Below the pieces are notes generated by a model. That model searched no databases. It was not told the origin of the DNA and worked only from the letters and a program-made list of their open reading frames with translations. The translations under genes were made by a program, and so were the position numbers. A DNA stretch of 35,216 nucleotides, from the NCBI GenBank assembly GCA_023253625.1, contig JALRFY010000197.1:1-35216 (forward strand), read 5' to 3'. Source of the DNA: Akkermansiaceae bacterium. Lineage in GTDB: Bacteria > Verrucomicrobiota > Verrucomicrobiia > Verrucomicrobiales > Akkermansiaceae. Shown here piece after piece: positions 7,875 through 16,973 of this stretch. Numbering within the stretch: the first letter of the stretch is position 1; each line of letters starts with the position of its first letter.

Positions 7875-8194
7875 GACTTCCCTTCGGGTTGGAGAAAAGG
7901 ATTCGGGGTTTTGGCTTCCTCGAGGCTGCGGTCGAGGACGTCCTTCGCACGACTTTTGAGTGCCTCAAGCAACTCCTTGCGAGTCCGCATCGTGGTTTCA
8001 TTGCCCATCAGGATGCGGATGTGATCGAGCTTCTGCCATTTTCCGTCGAGTTCTAACAAAGCGCCGATCTCAAAGTATCCCGTTGCGATATCGAAGGTTT
8101 TGGAAATCTCGGTCCATTCAGCCAAATAGCGCAAACCGGTCCAGCCGGAGATGCTGTTATCAACGATGAAAAGGTCGGATTGATTGGTGCGCAT
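7871..8194 (-). pseudogene. Truncated N-terminus of a PLD-like-domain SNF2/DEAD helicase
   Basis: 107 aa: MRTNQSDLFIVDNSISGWTGLRYLAEWTEISKTFDIATGYFEIGALLELDGKWQKLDHIRILMGNETTMRTRKELLEAL resembles the N-terminus of large PLD-helicase proteins but stops at the RhuM start codon (ATGA). Confidence 0.6.
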
Positions 8195-8892
8195 GAAATC
8201 AGGACATTAGCTTTTACCACAGGGGGTGGGACAAATAGGGGGGCAGCGTCAAAATTTGTGAAATTTTTTCTACGCGATGCAGGATCCGCCCGCCGTTGGC
8301 CGGAAGCGCGGCTGCAAGTAGTTGGTTTTCAGTATGTTCATCATGTTTGCTCGCGCATTATCCTGAAACCGCCGTGTCTAGCAAGGCGGATTGGTGACGG
8401 GGCTTTTTGTAGCCTACCGGGGGCAGGGTGCCAGCAGCTTTGGGTGGATCCGGATCTGGAAGAGCGGGACATAGGCACCGGCGGATTTGCGAAATGGCTT
8501 TCCGGGCAGCGGAACCAGGGTGCGGAGGAGCACTTGCAGGCGCTGGATCACTGCCCGGACCTTGGGCTGGCCTGCCGGGCGGGATTTGGCGGCGACGGGC
8601 AGCGGGATGCGATTGGCGGGATGGGCTGCGATTTGGGCTTGGCGGTCGGCGAGGTCGGTGAATTCCAAGCGGTTGCGGATTCTCAAAGTCTCCATTTCCG
8701 CGGTGAACCAGCGGTGCGTCGGGAACAGCACGGTGGATCGGTGCGGGTGGAGAGATCGCGGAACAGGCCGTTGAAATCGCCAAGCTGGCCGGCCGGTGGC
8801 CTCAAATCCCTGTAGGGCCTTGCGTGATATCTCCGCCAGCAGGTCCAAAGCTCGCAGACAAGAAAAAGGAAGCACGCTGGGTGGAAGGAGGT

Positions 8893-9027
8893 GGAATAAG
8901 GCGGAATCCCGAGCCGGAGGCTCAGGTCACGGTTGGAATCCGGAGCCGGAGGCTCGGGCTACGGTTGAAACCAAAGAAAGGGACGGGCCTCCCAAAGAAA
9001 GGGACGGGCCTCCCCAAGAAGGGAGGT
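8893..9027 (+). repeat. Short tandem and palindromic repeats upstream of the DUF456 gene
   Basis: Two copies of GGAATCC(C/G)GAGCCGGAGGCTC(A/G)GG, each containing the palindrome GAGCC-GGA-GGCTC, then two exact 21-bp copies of CCAAAGAAAGGGACGGGCCTC (8971-8991, 8992-9012). Confidence 0.75.
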
Positions 9028-9088
9028 TGAGCACTTGCGGTGGTGCCGAGGTGCTTGCTTCCGGCGAGCGTGCCGTATATCGATCCCC

Positions 9089-9625
9089 ATGCCCGACTGG
9101 CTGCTATCGGATCAATTGTGGGGCGGGGTGGGGACCGGGCTGGCCTGGCTGGTGACTTGCTGCCTGCTGGCGGTGGGCATGGCGGGTTGCGTGTTGCCGT
9201 TCCTGCCCGGGCACCTGTTCCTGTTCCTCGCGGCGGTGTCGCACCGGTTGATGCTGGGAGCTGAAGCCTCCGGCCTGCATTGGTGGTCGTTCGTGATCCT
9301 CGGCCTGATGATGGCGATCTCGCAGGCGCTGGAGTTTTTCAGCGGCGCGGCGGGCGCGAAGTGGTTCGGCGGCAGCCGCTGGGGCGCACTTGGCGCATTG
9401 GCCGGCGGCTTGGCCGGGATGTTCTTCATTCCCCTTGGTTTGCTGTTGGGTCCGCTGATCGGCGCGGTGCTCGGCGAGTTCGCGATCGCCCGCAGGTCGG
9501 CACGGCCGGCGCTGGTTTCCGGTGTCGGCTCGGTGGCGGGCACGCTCGCCGGCATGGCCATCAAGCTCGCCATCGGCGGCGCGATGGTTGTCTGGTTTTT
9601 CCTCGACGTGTTGTGGATCGGTTAG
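9089..9625 (+). CDS. DUF456 family membrane protein
   Basis: MPDWLLSDQLWGGVGTGLAWLVTCCLLAVGMAGCVLPFLPGHLFLFLAA...; hydrophobic with glycine-rich repeats (GALAGGLAGMFFIPLGLLLGPLIGAVLGE). Confidence 0.8.
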   Translation: MPDWLLSDQLWGGVGTGLAWLVTCCLLAVGMAGCVLPFLPGHLFLFLAAVSHRLMLGAEASGLHWWSFVILGLMMAISQALEFFSGAAGAKWFGGSRWGALGALAGGLAGMFFIPLGLLLGPLIGAVLGEFAIARRSARPALVSGVGSVAGTLAGMAIKLAIGGAMVVWFFLDVLWIG

Positions 9626-9632
9626 GCCGCGT

Positions 9633-11162
9633 TTACCCGATCTCGCCGCGGCGCAGCAGGCCGTCGATGAGCGCGCCGCGGGTGTCCACGACGGTGGTGC
9701 GGCGTTTGGCATCGGGGCGGGAGACGAGTTCGCGCAGTTTCATCATCGAGCGTCCGCCGGATTGGGCGTCGTAGCTGTTGCAGGCGATGCTGAAACGCGC
9801 GGCCATGTCCACCGGCTCGCCGTGGCGGGTGAAGCGGAGGATTTCGCCGGTGTTGGAAACGCGCAGGTCGAAGGGCCAGAGGATGCGGTCGGAGCCACGC
9901 AGCTGGCGTTCATCCTTGAGGATTTCCAACAGCGCGGCGGCGTCGAGTTCGGCGGTGACGAGCAGGTTTTCGTAGGGGATCAATTTCCAGCAATCGGCCA
10001 CGGTGAGATCGCCGGGCTGCAGGTCGCCGGTGCGGAAGGTGCCGTGATAGACGCCGTCCACGGGTTTGCCGTCGCGTTGCAGGGCGTCTGCAAAGCACTC
10101 GCAGAAAAGCGTGGCGAGCGGATTGCCCTGGCCGCCGGAGCGGATGATGGATTTGACGGTGGCGACCTTGCGCGCGAGTTGGGCGGCGGTGGTTTTCAGG
10201 TCGGGCTCCGCCAGCTCGATCACGGCGGGGTCTTGCGCGATGTCGGAACCCATCAACTCGGTGATGGCGTCGCGGCCGATCAGTTTGCGGCTCTCGATAT
10301 CGAAGGTGAGGTCGAGCCGGCCGAGGTGGATGCCATGATAGCCGGCCTGTGAGCAAAACACGTTGCCGGTTTTCCACAGCGGTTGGTTCTGGTGGCTGTG
10401 GCCGCCGAGGTAAGCGTCCACGCCTGCGACTTCACCGAGGATTTCCCGCAGCGGATTGGCGAAATCGTCGCGCGGGCGGAATCCCATGTGGCCCATCACC
10501 ACCACGGCGTCGGCCCCGGCCTCACGCGCCTCGGCCACGGATTTGCGCAGCGAGGCGAGCGGGTGCTCGACCGTCACGCCGCCGAGCGTTTCCGGCGCAA
10601 GCCAATACGGGAGTCCCGGCGTGACCAGTCCGACGAGCGCGATGCGGAATCCGCCCGCATCCACCATCGTCCAAGGCCGCACGTTTTTCCACGCGCCGGC
10701 GAGCGTGCCGGGTGCCTTGCCATCGACCGCGATGTTTCCTGTTAGAACAGGTGATTTGGAAAGCGCGAGGTTGGCTTCGAGCACCGCGCGGCCCCAATCG
10801 AAGTCGTGGTTGCCAAGCGTCCATGCATCGTAATCGAGCAGATTGAACATCCGCATCATCAGCTTGCCCTGGTTGAGATGGCTTTCCGGCGTGCCTTGCC
10901 AGACGTCGCCGAGGTCCACGAGCAGCGAGTGGGGAAACAGGTGCCGCCACTCCCGGATGCGGGTGGCGCAACGGGCGAAGCCGCCGAGGTTTTCCACGCC
11001 ATCGTAATTCCGGGTCGGCACGATGTGGCCGTGGAGATCGGTGGTGTGGATGATGGAAACCGTGCGGAAGTTCTGCTCCGCGGCGCGCAGGCCGAGCGCC
11101 GCGGCACCCAGCCACGCGCCGGTGCCGCGCAGGAAACCCCGCCTGGTGGTGTGTGCGTTCAT
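9633..11162 (-). CDS. 5'-nucleotidase/UshA-like metallophosphatase, Tat-exported
   Basis: Tat-like signal TTRRGFLRGTGAWLGAAALG; metallophosphatase motifs HTTDLHGHI, DLGDVWQGT, LGNHDFDWG, GGHSHQN. Confidence 0.88.
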   Translation of the reverse strand: MNAHTTRRGFLRGTGAWLGAAALGLRAAEQNFRTVSIIHTTDLHGHIVPTRNYDGVENLGGFARCATRIREWRHLFPHSLLVDLGDVWQGTPESHLNQGKLMMRMFNLLDYDAWTLGNHDFDWGRAVLEANLALSKSPVLTGNIAVDGKAPGTLAGAWKNVRPWTMVDAGGFRIALVGLVTPGLPYWLAPETLGGVTVEHPLASLRKSVAEAREAGADAVVVMGHMGFRPRDDFANPLREILGEVAGVDAYLGGHSHQNQPLWKTGNVFCSQAGYHGIHLGRLDLTFDIESRKLIGRDAITELMGSDIAQDPAVIELAEPDLKTTAAQLARKVATVKSIIRSGGQGNPLATLFCECFADALQRDGKPVDGVYHGTFRTGDLQPGDLTVADCWKLIPYENLLVTAELDAAALLEILKDERQLRGSDRILWPFDLRVSNTGEILRFTRHGEPVDMAARFSIACNSYDAQSGGRSMMKLRELVSRPDAKRRTTVVDTRGALIDGLLRRGEIG

Positions 11163-11240
11163 CGGCTGCAATTTGACCGGAATCCTCGGTTTGGCAAGCC
11201 GCCGGACACGGCCCGGGCCGACGCATCAGGATACCTTGGA

Positions 11241-11374
11241 TTCACCGCCAAGACGCCAAGTCCGCCCAGATCTTGGGAGGATGTCGCGGAGTTACCACGA
11301 TCCGAACAAGTGTTACGACCGCTTGTTGGATTGGATTTTGAAAATTCCTTGGCGTCTGGCGTCTTGGCGGTGAA
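11241..11374. repeat. Intergenic element with perfect 18-bp inverted repeat ends
   Basis: TTCACCGCCAAGACGCCA (11241-11258) and TGGCGTCTTGGCGGTGAA (11357-11374). Confidence 0.8.
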
Positions 11375-11488
11375 AAATGCCGGATTTCAAGATGCGTCGG
11401 CCCTGCCACGGCACACAGTCCGGCACTCCTCAAAGGCAGCGGCATCTCGGAGGTTGACCCTCCGCCCGGGGCCCGCGAGGCTGTTGCC

Positions 11489-12952
11489 GTGAAATCACTG
11501 ATAGCCGCGCTCTGCTTTTCCGCCTGGTCATGGGTTCTGTATGCGGCCGGGGAAGCGCGACCGAATTTCATTTTCTTCATCTCGGACGACATCTCGCAGG
11601 AGGACCATGGCTGCTACGGCCATCCGGTGATCAAGACCCCGCGCATCGATGGCCTCGCGGCGGACGGCATGCGCTTCGACAACGCCTACCTCGCGATCAG
11701 CAGTTGCAGCCCGTCGCGATGCAGCATCATCACCGGACGCTATCCCCACAACACTGGCGCTCCCGAGCTGCATTCGGTGCTGCCCGACGACCAGATCCGT
11801 TTCCCGGAGCTGTTGCGCAAGGAGGGCTATTACACCGCGCTCTCGGGAAAGAACCACATGTTCGGCAACAAGGACCGGGCGTTTGATTCGATCACGCGCG
11901 GCGGCGGACCCGGCGGTTCGGACGATTGGGTGGGCCTGGTGCGCGACCGGCCCAAGGACCGGCCGTTCTTTTTCTGGTTCGCCGCGAATGACGCCCACCG
12001 CGGCTGGGATGTGAGCGATCATGCTCCCGAATACGATCCAGCCGAGGTGGTTGTGCCGCCTTACAATGTTGACACACCCGTTACCCGCGAGGACTACACG
12101 AAGTATTATCATGAGGTGAGCCGCTTCGATCACTTCGTCGGTTTGGTGCGTGACGAACTCGAGCGGCAGGGAGTCTTGGAAAACTCCTTCCTGGTGGTCG
12201 GCTCGGACAACGGCCGGCCCTTTCCCCGCGCCAAGAGCCGTCTCTACGACAGCGGCATCAAGACGCCGTGGGTGGTCCATTTTCCGAAGTTGATCCAAAA
12301 GGGAGCGGTCACGAAGAGTTTTGTCAGCAGCATTGATCTCAGTGCCACTTGCCTGGAATTGGCCGGGATCGATATTCCCGAAACCATCCAGGGACGTAGC
12401 TTCCTGCCTATCCTCAAGGACCCGGAAACCACCGTGCGCGAGGTGATTTTCGCCGAACAAAACTGGCACGTTTACCGCAACCATTCACGCCTCGTGCGGT
12501 GGGGGGACTTCGCCTACATCCGCAACAATATCCCCAACCAGATCAACATCTGCGCGGAAGCGGATCTGACTTATCCTGCCGGCAAGGAACTCTGGCAGGC
12601 CCATGCCGCGGGCAGGACCACGGAACAACACTGGCAGGTTTTCGCCAATCCATGCCCGGAGGAGGAACTATACCATGTCAGTGCAGATCCCCACCAACTC
12701 ACCAACCTCGCCACCAAACCGGAGTATGCGGCGCAGCTCGAGACCGCCCGCAAGGCGCTCGCCCGGTGGACCGGGGAAACCGGTGACACCGTTCCCGCCA
12801 ATCCCACGCCCAACCGCCGCGGCCCGCCGCGCGTCGTGGACGGCAAGGTCGTGCCGGGAAAACAAGAGGCGGGTGGCAACCCGCATGCCGAGTTCCCCGG
12901 TGCCGCGCGCAAGGCGACGAAGATCCATCATCCCGGGCCGTTGCGTCCCTGA
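11489..12952 (+). CDS. Secreted type I sulfatase (arylsulfatase/heparan N-sulfatase-like)
   Basis: Signal peptide, then RPNFIFFISDDISQEDHGCYG, sulfatase signature SSCSPSRCSIITGRYPHNTG (C-x-P-S-R) and SDNGRPFPRAKSRLYDSGIKTPW. Confidence 0.92.
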   Translation: MKSLIAALCFSAWSWVLYAAGEARPNFIFFISDDISQEDHGCYGHPVIKTPRIDGLAADGMRFDNAYLAISSCSPSRCSIITGRYPHNTGAPELHSVLPDDQIRFPELLRKEGYYTALSGKNHMFGNKDRAFDSITRGGGPGGSDDWVGLVRDRPKDRPFFFWFAANDAHRGWDVSDHAPEYDPAEVVVPPYNVDTPVTREDYTKYYHEVSRFDHFVGLVRDELERQGVLENSFLVVGSDNGRPFPRAKSRLYDSGIKTPWVVHFPKLIQKGAVTKSFVSSIDLSATCLELAGIDIPETIQGRSFLPILKDPETTVREVIFAEQNWHVYRNHSRLVRWGDFAYIRNNIPNQINICAEADLTYPAGKELWQAHAAGRTTEQHWQVFANPCPEEELYHVSADPHQLTNLATKPEYAAQLETARKALARWTGETGDTVPANPTPNRRGPPRVVDGKVVPGKQEAGGNPHAEFPGAARKATKIHHPGPLRP

Positions 12953-12963
12953 ACGGCAACGAG

Positions 12964-14022
12964 TCAATTCCCGGGTCTGGAAAGTTTGAGAGTGAAGCGG
13001 TTCTGCGCACCCAGGTTGCTGCAGTCCTGGGTCGGGGAATAGTCGTGGACCTCGACCGTGCCCTGTGCGGTGAATTCCATGAGCCGCAGCCAACTGTCGC
13101 CGCCGTTTGGCTTCATCTGGAAATTGACGAGCATCTGGTGGACATCGCGGCCACCGGGGGTGGTGCTGGTGAGGCGGGCAAGACCTTCGCGCAGGACGTG
13201 GCCGTTGAGGGTGAGGATGAAGTTTTCGTGCCTGGACACTAGGTTCTGCCATAACTCCTCACCGTCCATCACGTCATCACCGTTGTTCTTTGCCATCGGG
13301 TAGGATTTCGAGTGGGGGTTCCAACTCTGCTTTTCACCAAACTTCTGCCAGTCGTAGCGGACGTTGCCGAGGTAAGTGTAGGCGTGGGTGATCAGGATGG
13401 CTTCCCGGTTGGCGTGCTTGGCGGCGACCTCGTTGGCCCAGCGTACCACATCGGCCCGGGGGCCGAACTCCAGCGCAATGACGAGGAACTTGCGTCCGCC
13501 CGCCGTGAACAGGTGGTAGCTGTTGCACATGCTGTCGGGCTCCTTGTCGTAAGTGCCGCCAAAGGTGGGGAGCTTGTCGTATTTGGACTTCGGGAAGTAG
13601 TCGTTGAGCAGGGTGCTGCGGTCTGCGGCCTTGCCGTTTTGGCCGCAGTCGTGATTGCCGGGAACGAAGAAATAGGGCAGCTCGCCGTCGAGCCGGCCCA
13701 TCGCCGCCCGGGCGACCTCCCACTGCGATGGCGTGTTGTGCTCGGTGATGTCACCGAGGTGGAGCACCGCCTCGATCCTGCGCCGCTTCTTCTGCTCGAC
13801 GAGCCACTGGGTCTGGGCATGGAAGCCGTCCGGGAATCTCTGGCAGTAGGTCTGGGTATCGGGCAGGACGGCGATGGTGAATGAGTCCTCGGCGGGCAGC
13901 GGTGGCTCGCCGGCTTGGAGGATGGAGGGCTCCTTGGCGGCGAATGCCGGGCTGGCGGAGGATCCCGCGAGCGAAGCGAGGGAACTAATGCGGAGAAACC
14001 GGCGGCGTGTCGTTTGAGTCAT
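12964..14022 (-). CDS. Calcineurin-like metallophosphoesterase, Tat-exported
   Basis: TTRRRFLRISSLASLAG Tat-like signal; VLPDTQ, HLGDITEHN, VPGNHDCG, ILITHAYTY, NGHVL motifs. Confidence 0.87.
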   Translation of the reverse strand: MTQTTRRRFLRISSLASLAGSSASPAFAAKEPSILQAGEPPLPAEDSFTIAVLPDTQTYCQRFPDGFHAQTQWLVEQKKRRRIEAVLHLGDITEHNTPSQWEVARAAMGRLDGELPYFFVPGNHDCGQNGKAADRSTLLNDYFPKSKYDKLPTFGGTYDKEPDSMCNSYHLFTAGGRKFLVIALEFGPRADVVRWANEVAAKHANREAILITHAYTYLGNVRYDWQKFGEKQSWNPHSKSYPMAKNNGDDVMDGEELWQNLVSRHENFILTLNGHVLREGLARLTSTTPGGRDVHQMLVNFQMKPNGGDSWLRLMEFTAQGTVEVHDYSPTQDCSNLGAQNRFTLKLSRPGN

Positions 14023-14174
14023 GGGTGCAGGGGAATATGGAGATGCTCGATTCCCAAGCCCAATATGAAGCTCTTAACAATTCAACCATGTTGTCTCCCA
14101 AATCTTGCCAGCATCGCCCTTGAAAAGGGTGCCGACGTATTGGGCGGTGGTGCCAACAGCGATGACGTCACGAT

Positions 14175-14693
14175 TCAGCGCCCGGAAAGGCGCAGGGCGG
14201 CGTGGATTTTGAAATCAACGAGCTTTCCGGCGGACTGTTGCTCGCGCAGCCAGCCTGCCAGTTCCACGAGCGGGACGTGATGAACGGTGATGTCCTCGCC
14301 AGCGGTGCCGCCGCCCTGGTGTTCGCGCGTCAGGCCGGTGGCCTGGAACAGGTGGATGATTTCCGAGGTCATGCCCGCCGAGGTCGGTGTGTCGAGCAGC
14401 AGCCGGATGTCCGTGGCACGGTAGCCGGTTTCCTCCAGCAACTCGCGCGCGGCCGTTTCCGCCAGCGATTCGCCGCAGTGCTCGTCCTCGTCGCCGACGA
14501 TGCCGGCGGGGATTTCAATCACGCGGGCCTGCACCGGGATGCGGAATTGCTCGACGAGCACGATTTCGTCCTCCGGCGTGATGGCGAGGATGCCGACGCA
14601 TTCGTTCGACTGCGGACGGCGGACGAAGTCCCATCGGCCGATCCGCTCAAGTCTGAGCCAACGGGTTTGATGGAGGAGTTCAGGTTGGGTCAT
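14175..14693 (-). CDS. NUDIX hydrolase (ADP-ribose pyrophosphatase-like)
   Basis: Starts MTQPELLHQTRWLRLERIG; Nudix box GIVGDEDEHCGESLAETAARELLEETGY. Confidence 0.9.
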   Translation of the reverse strand: MTQPELLHQTRWLRLERIGRWDFVRRPQSNECVGILAITPEDEIVLVEQFRIPVQARVIEIPAGIVGDEDEHCGESLAETAARELLEETGYRATDIRLLLDTPTSAGMTSEIIHLFQATGLTREHQGGGTAGEDITVHHVPLVELAGWLREQQSAGKLVDFKIHAALRLSGR

Positions 14694-14758
14694 GGGAATT
14701 TGTCGGGCAAGAATGGCTGGCGCTTGACGTATGAGGGCGATACTTCCGGCCCGAACCC

Positions 14759-15907
14759 ATGTCACGTCACGATTTTCCAATTCCCGTCGTCCACCAGCAT
14801 CGCATCGTCTTCACGCATGCGGCCTTTGCTCCGGAGAACCGGGAGCTCGCCACTTTGCTTGAGGAGGGTGGTGGACGCCGCGCGCTGGTGCTGGTGGAAA
14901 ACCAGGTGGCCGCCGCTTGGCCCGGGCTGGTGGAAAGCATTGGCGGATATTTTTCCGCGATGGCCGTGGAGCTGGCGGGCATTCACCTGCTGCCCGGTGG
15001 CGAATCCGCCAAGGCGGACGATGAGATCGCGCGCCGGATCTGGGAACTCATTGCCACCGCGCACCTCGACCGCCATTCCTACCTGCTCGCCATCGGCGGC
15101 GGGGCCTTTCTCGACGTCGCTGGCTACGCCGCCGCCACCGCGCACCGAGGTGTTAGACTGATCCGTTTCCCCACCACCACACTCGCCCAGGACGACAGCG
15201 GGGTGGGGGTGAAGTGCGCCATCAATGCCTTCGGCAAAAAGAACTGGGTCGGTTCCTTCGCCGTGCCCTTCGCGGTGATCAATGATCTCGATTTCCTCCA
15301 CACCCAGCCGGAGGAAACGCGGCGCGCCGGATTGATCGAGGCGGTCAAGGTGGCGCTGGTGAAGGACCGCGGATTCTTTGAATGGATCGAGGCGAATCTG
15401 GCCCCGCTTGCCGCGCTGGAAAAAAGCGTGCTCGAAACCTGCGTCGAGCGCTCGGCCATGTTGCACGCCCGCCACATCGCGGAAGGCGGCGATCCGTTCG
15501 AAACCGGCTCCAGCCGCCCGCTCGATTTCGGCCACTGGGCCGCACACAAACTGGAATCGCTCACTTCCTATCAACTCCCGCACGACCGCGCCGTCGCCGT
15601 GGGCCTGGCGCTCGATACACTATACGCCGCGCGTTCGGGAATGCTCGCCGCAGCAACGGCCGATCGTGTGCTGGCCGTGCTGCGCGTGCTCAAGCTCGCC
15701 CATTACCACCCGGCGCTGGACCAGCGCGATGCAGGCGGTCGGCGGCTGGTGCTCGATGGCCTGGACGAATTCCGCGAGCACCTCGGCGGCGAACTCACCG
15801 TGTTGATGCCGCGCGACATCGGCCGCTGCGAGGATATCCACCACTTCAATGGTGAAATACTCGGTCGCTGCATCGATGAGCTGCGCGAAATGCCGGGCGA
15901 TGAATAG
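14759..15907 (+). CDS. 3-dehydroquinate synthase superfamily protein, EboD-like
   Basis: LLAIGGGAFLDVAGYAAATAHRGVRLIRFPTTTLAQDDSGVGVKCAINAFGKKNWVGSFAVPFAVINDLDFL and GDPFETGSSRPLDFGHWAAHKLE; the pattern fits EboD better than canonical AroB. Confidence 0.8.
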   Translation: MSRHDFPIPVVHQHRIVFTHAAFAPENRELATLLEEGGGRRALVLVENQVAAAWPGLVESIGGYFSAMAVELAGIHLLPGGESAKADDEIARRIWELIATAHLDRHSYLLAIGGGAFLDVAGYAAATAHRGVRLIRFPTTTLAQDDSGVGVKCAINAFGKKNWVGSFAVPFAVINDLDFLHTQPEETRRAGLIEAVKVALVKDRGFFEWIEANLAPLAALEKSVLETCVERSAMLHARHIAEGGDPFETGSSRPLDFGHWAAHKLESLTSYQLPHDRAVAVGLALDTLYAARSGMLAAATADRVLAVLRVLKLAHYHPALDQRDAGGRRLVLDGLDEFREHLGGELTVLMPRDIGRCEDIHHFNGEILGRCIDELREMPGDE

Positions 15908-15971
15908 ATTGCCAGAGCGCCGCAAGCCGCTATCTTGCGCGCCCCGGCCCGGAATAGCCGGCTTTCAATCC

Positions 15972-16970
15972 ATGAACCAACCCACAGTGGCGATTGTTGG
16001 CGCGACGGGTGCCGTCGGCGCGGAAATGCTTGTTTGTCTGGAACAGCGGAATTTTCCGCTCGGAAAACTGAAGCTGCTCGCTTCGGCCCGCTCCGCCGGC
16101 AAACATCTCAAGTTCCGTGGCGGGGATGTCGTGGTTGAGGAACTCACTCACGATTCGTTCGCCGGTGTGGACATCGCACTGTTCAGCGCGGGCGGCGGGA
16201 TTTCCAAGGAATTCGGCCCCTCCGCCGCGGCCGCTGGCGCGGTGGTGATCGATAACTCTTCCGCCTTCCGCATGGATGATGACGTCCCGCTGGTCGTTCC
16301 GGAAATCAATCCGCAGGCCGCGAAAAACCGCCCGCGTGGCATCATTGCCAATCCCAACTGCACTACCATCATCTCACTCATGGCGCTCGCGCCGCTGCAT
16401 GAGGTGTTCGGGCTGAAGGCGGTCATCGCATCCAGCTATCAGGCCGTTTCCGGCTCCGGCGCGCAGGGCATCGTCGAATTGGAGGAACAGGTGCACGCCA
16501 TCGTTTCCGGCAAGCCGTTCACGCCGAAAGTTTATCCGCGCCAGATCGCCTTCAATGTGATCCCGCAAGTCGATGTCTTCACCGACAACGGCTACACCAA
16601 GGAGGAACTCAAGATGCTCCACGAAAGCCGCAAGATCATGGGGCTCTCGGAGTTGAAGGTTTCCTGCACCTGCGTCCGGGTGCCGGTCTATCGCTCGCAC
16701 TCGGTTTCCATCACCGCGCAGTTCGAGCAACCCGTGGACGTGGATGCCGCCCGCGCAGCCTATGCCGGCAAGCCCGGCGTGCAGGTCGTGGACGACCCAT
16801 CCAACAAAATCTTCCCCGTGCCGCTCGACACCACCGGCAAGGACGACTGCCTCGTCGGCCGCATCCGCAAGAACATCGTCCTCGACAACGCGCTCGACCT
16901 CTGGGTCGTCGGCGACCAGGTCCGTAAGGGCGCGGCTCTCAACGCCGTGCAAATCGCGGAGATTCTTTGA
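15972..16970 (+). CDS. asd: Aspartate-semialdehyde dehydrogenase
   Basis: MNQPTVAIVGATGAVGAEMLVCLEQRNFPL...SAGGGISKEF...GIIANPNCTTI...SYQAVSGSGAQGI. Confidence 0.95.
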   Translation: MNQPTVAIVGATGAVGAEMLVCLEQRNFPLGKLKLLASARSAGKHLKFRGGDVVVEELTHDSFAGVDIALFSAGGGISKEFGPSAAAAGAVVIDNSSAFRMDDDVPLVVPEINPQAAKNRPRGIIANPNCTTIISLMALAPLHEVFGLKAVIASSYQAVSGSGAQGIVELEEQVHAIVSGKPFTPKVYPRQIAFNVIPQVDVFTDNGYTKEELKMLHESRKIMGLSELKVSCTCVRVPVYRSHSVSITAQFEQPVDVDAARAAYAGKPGVQVVDDPSNKIFPVPLDTTGKDDCLVGRIRKNIVLDNALDLWVVGDQVRKGAALNAVQIAEIL

Positions 16971-16973
16971 AGA

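Noticed and set aside
8893-9027. CRISPR array
   Set aside because: Repeats are directly tandem without unique spacers of constant length; no cas genes in the window.
145-9088. Integrase- or tRNA-bounded mobile island
   Set aside because: No recombinase, tRNA or flanking direct repeat could be identified by eye, so only a loose accessory region is claimed.
11528-12484. 318-aa minus-strand ORF
   Set aside because: Antisense to the sulfatase, which carries the CSPSR signature.
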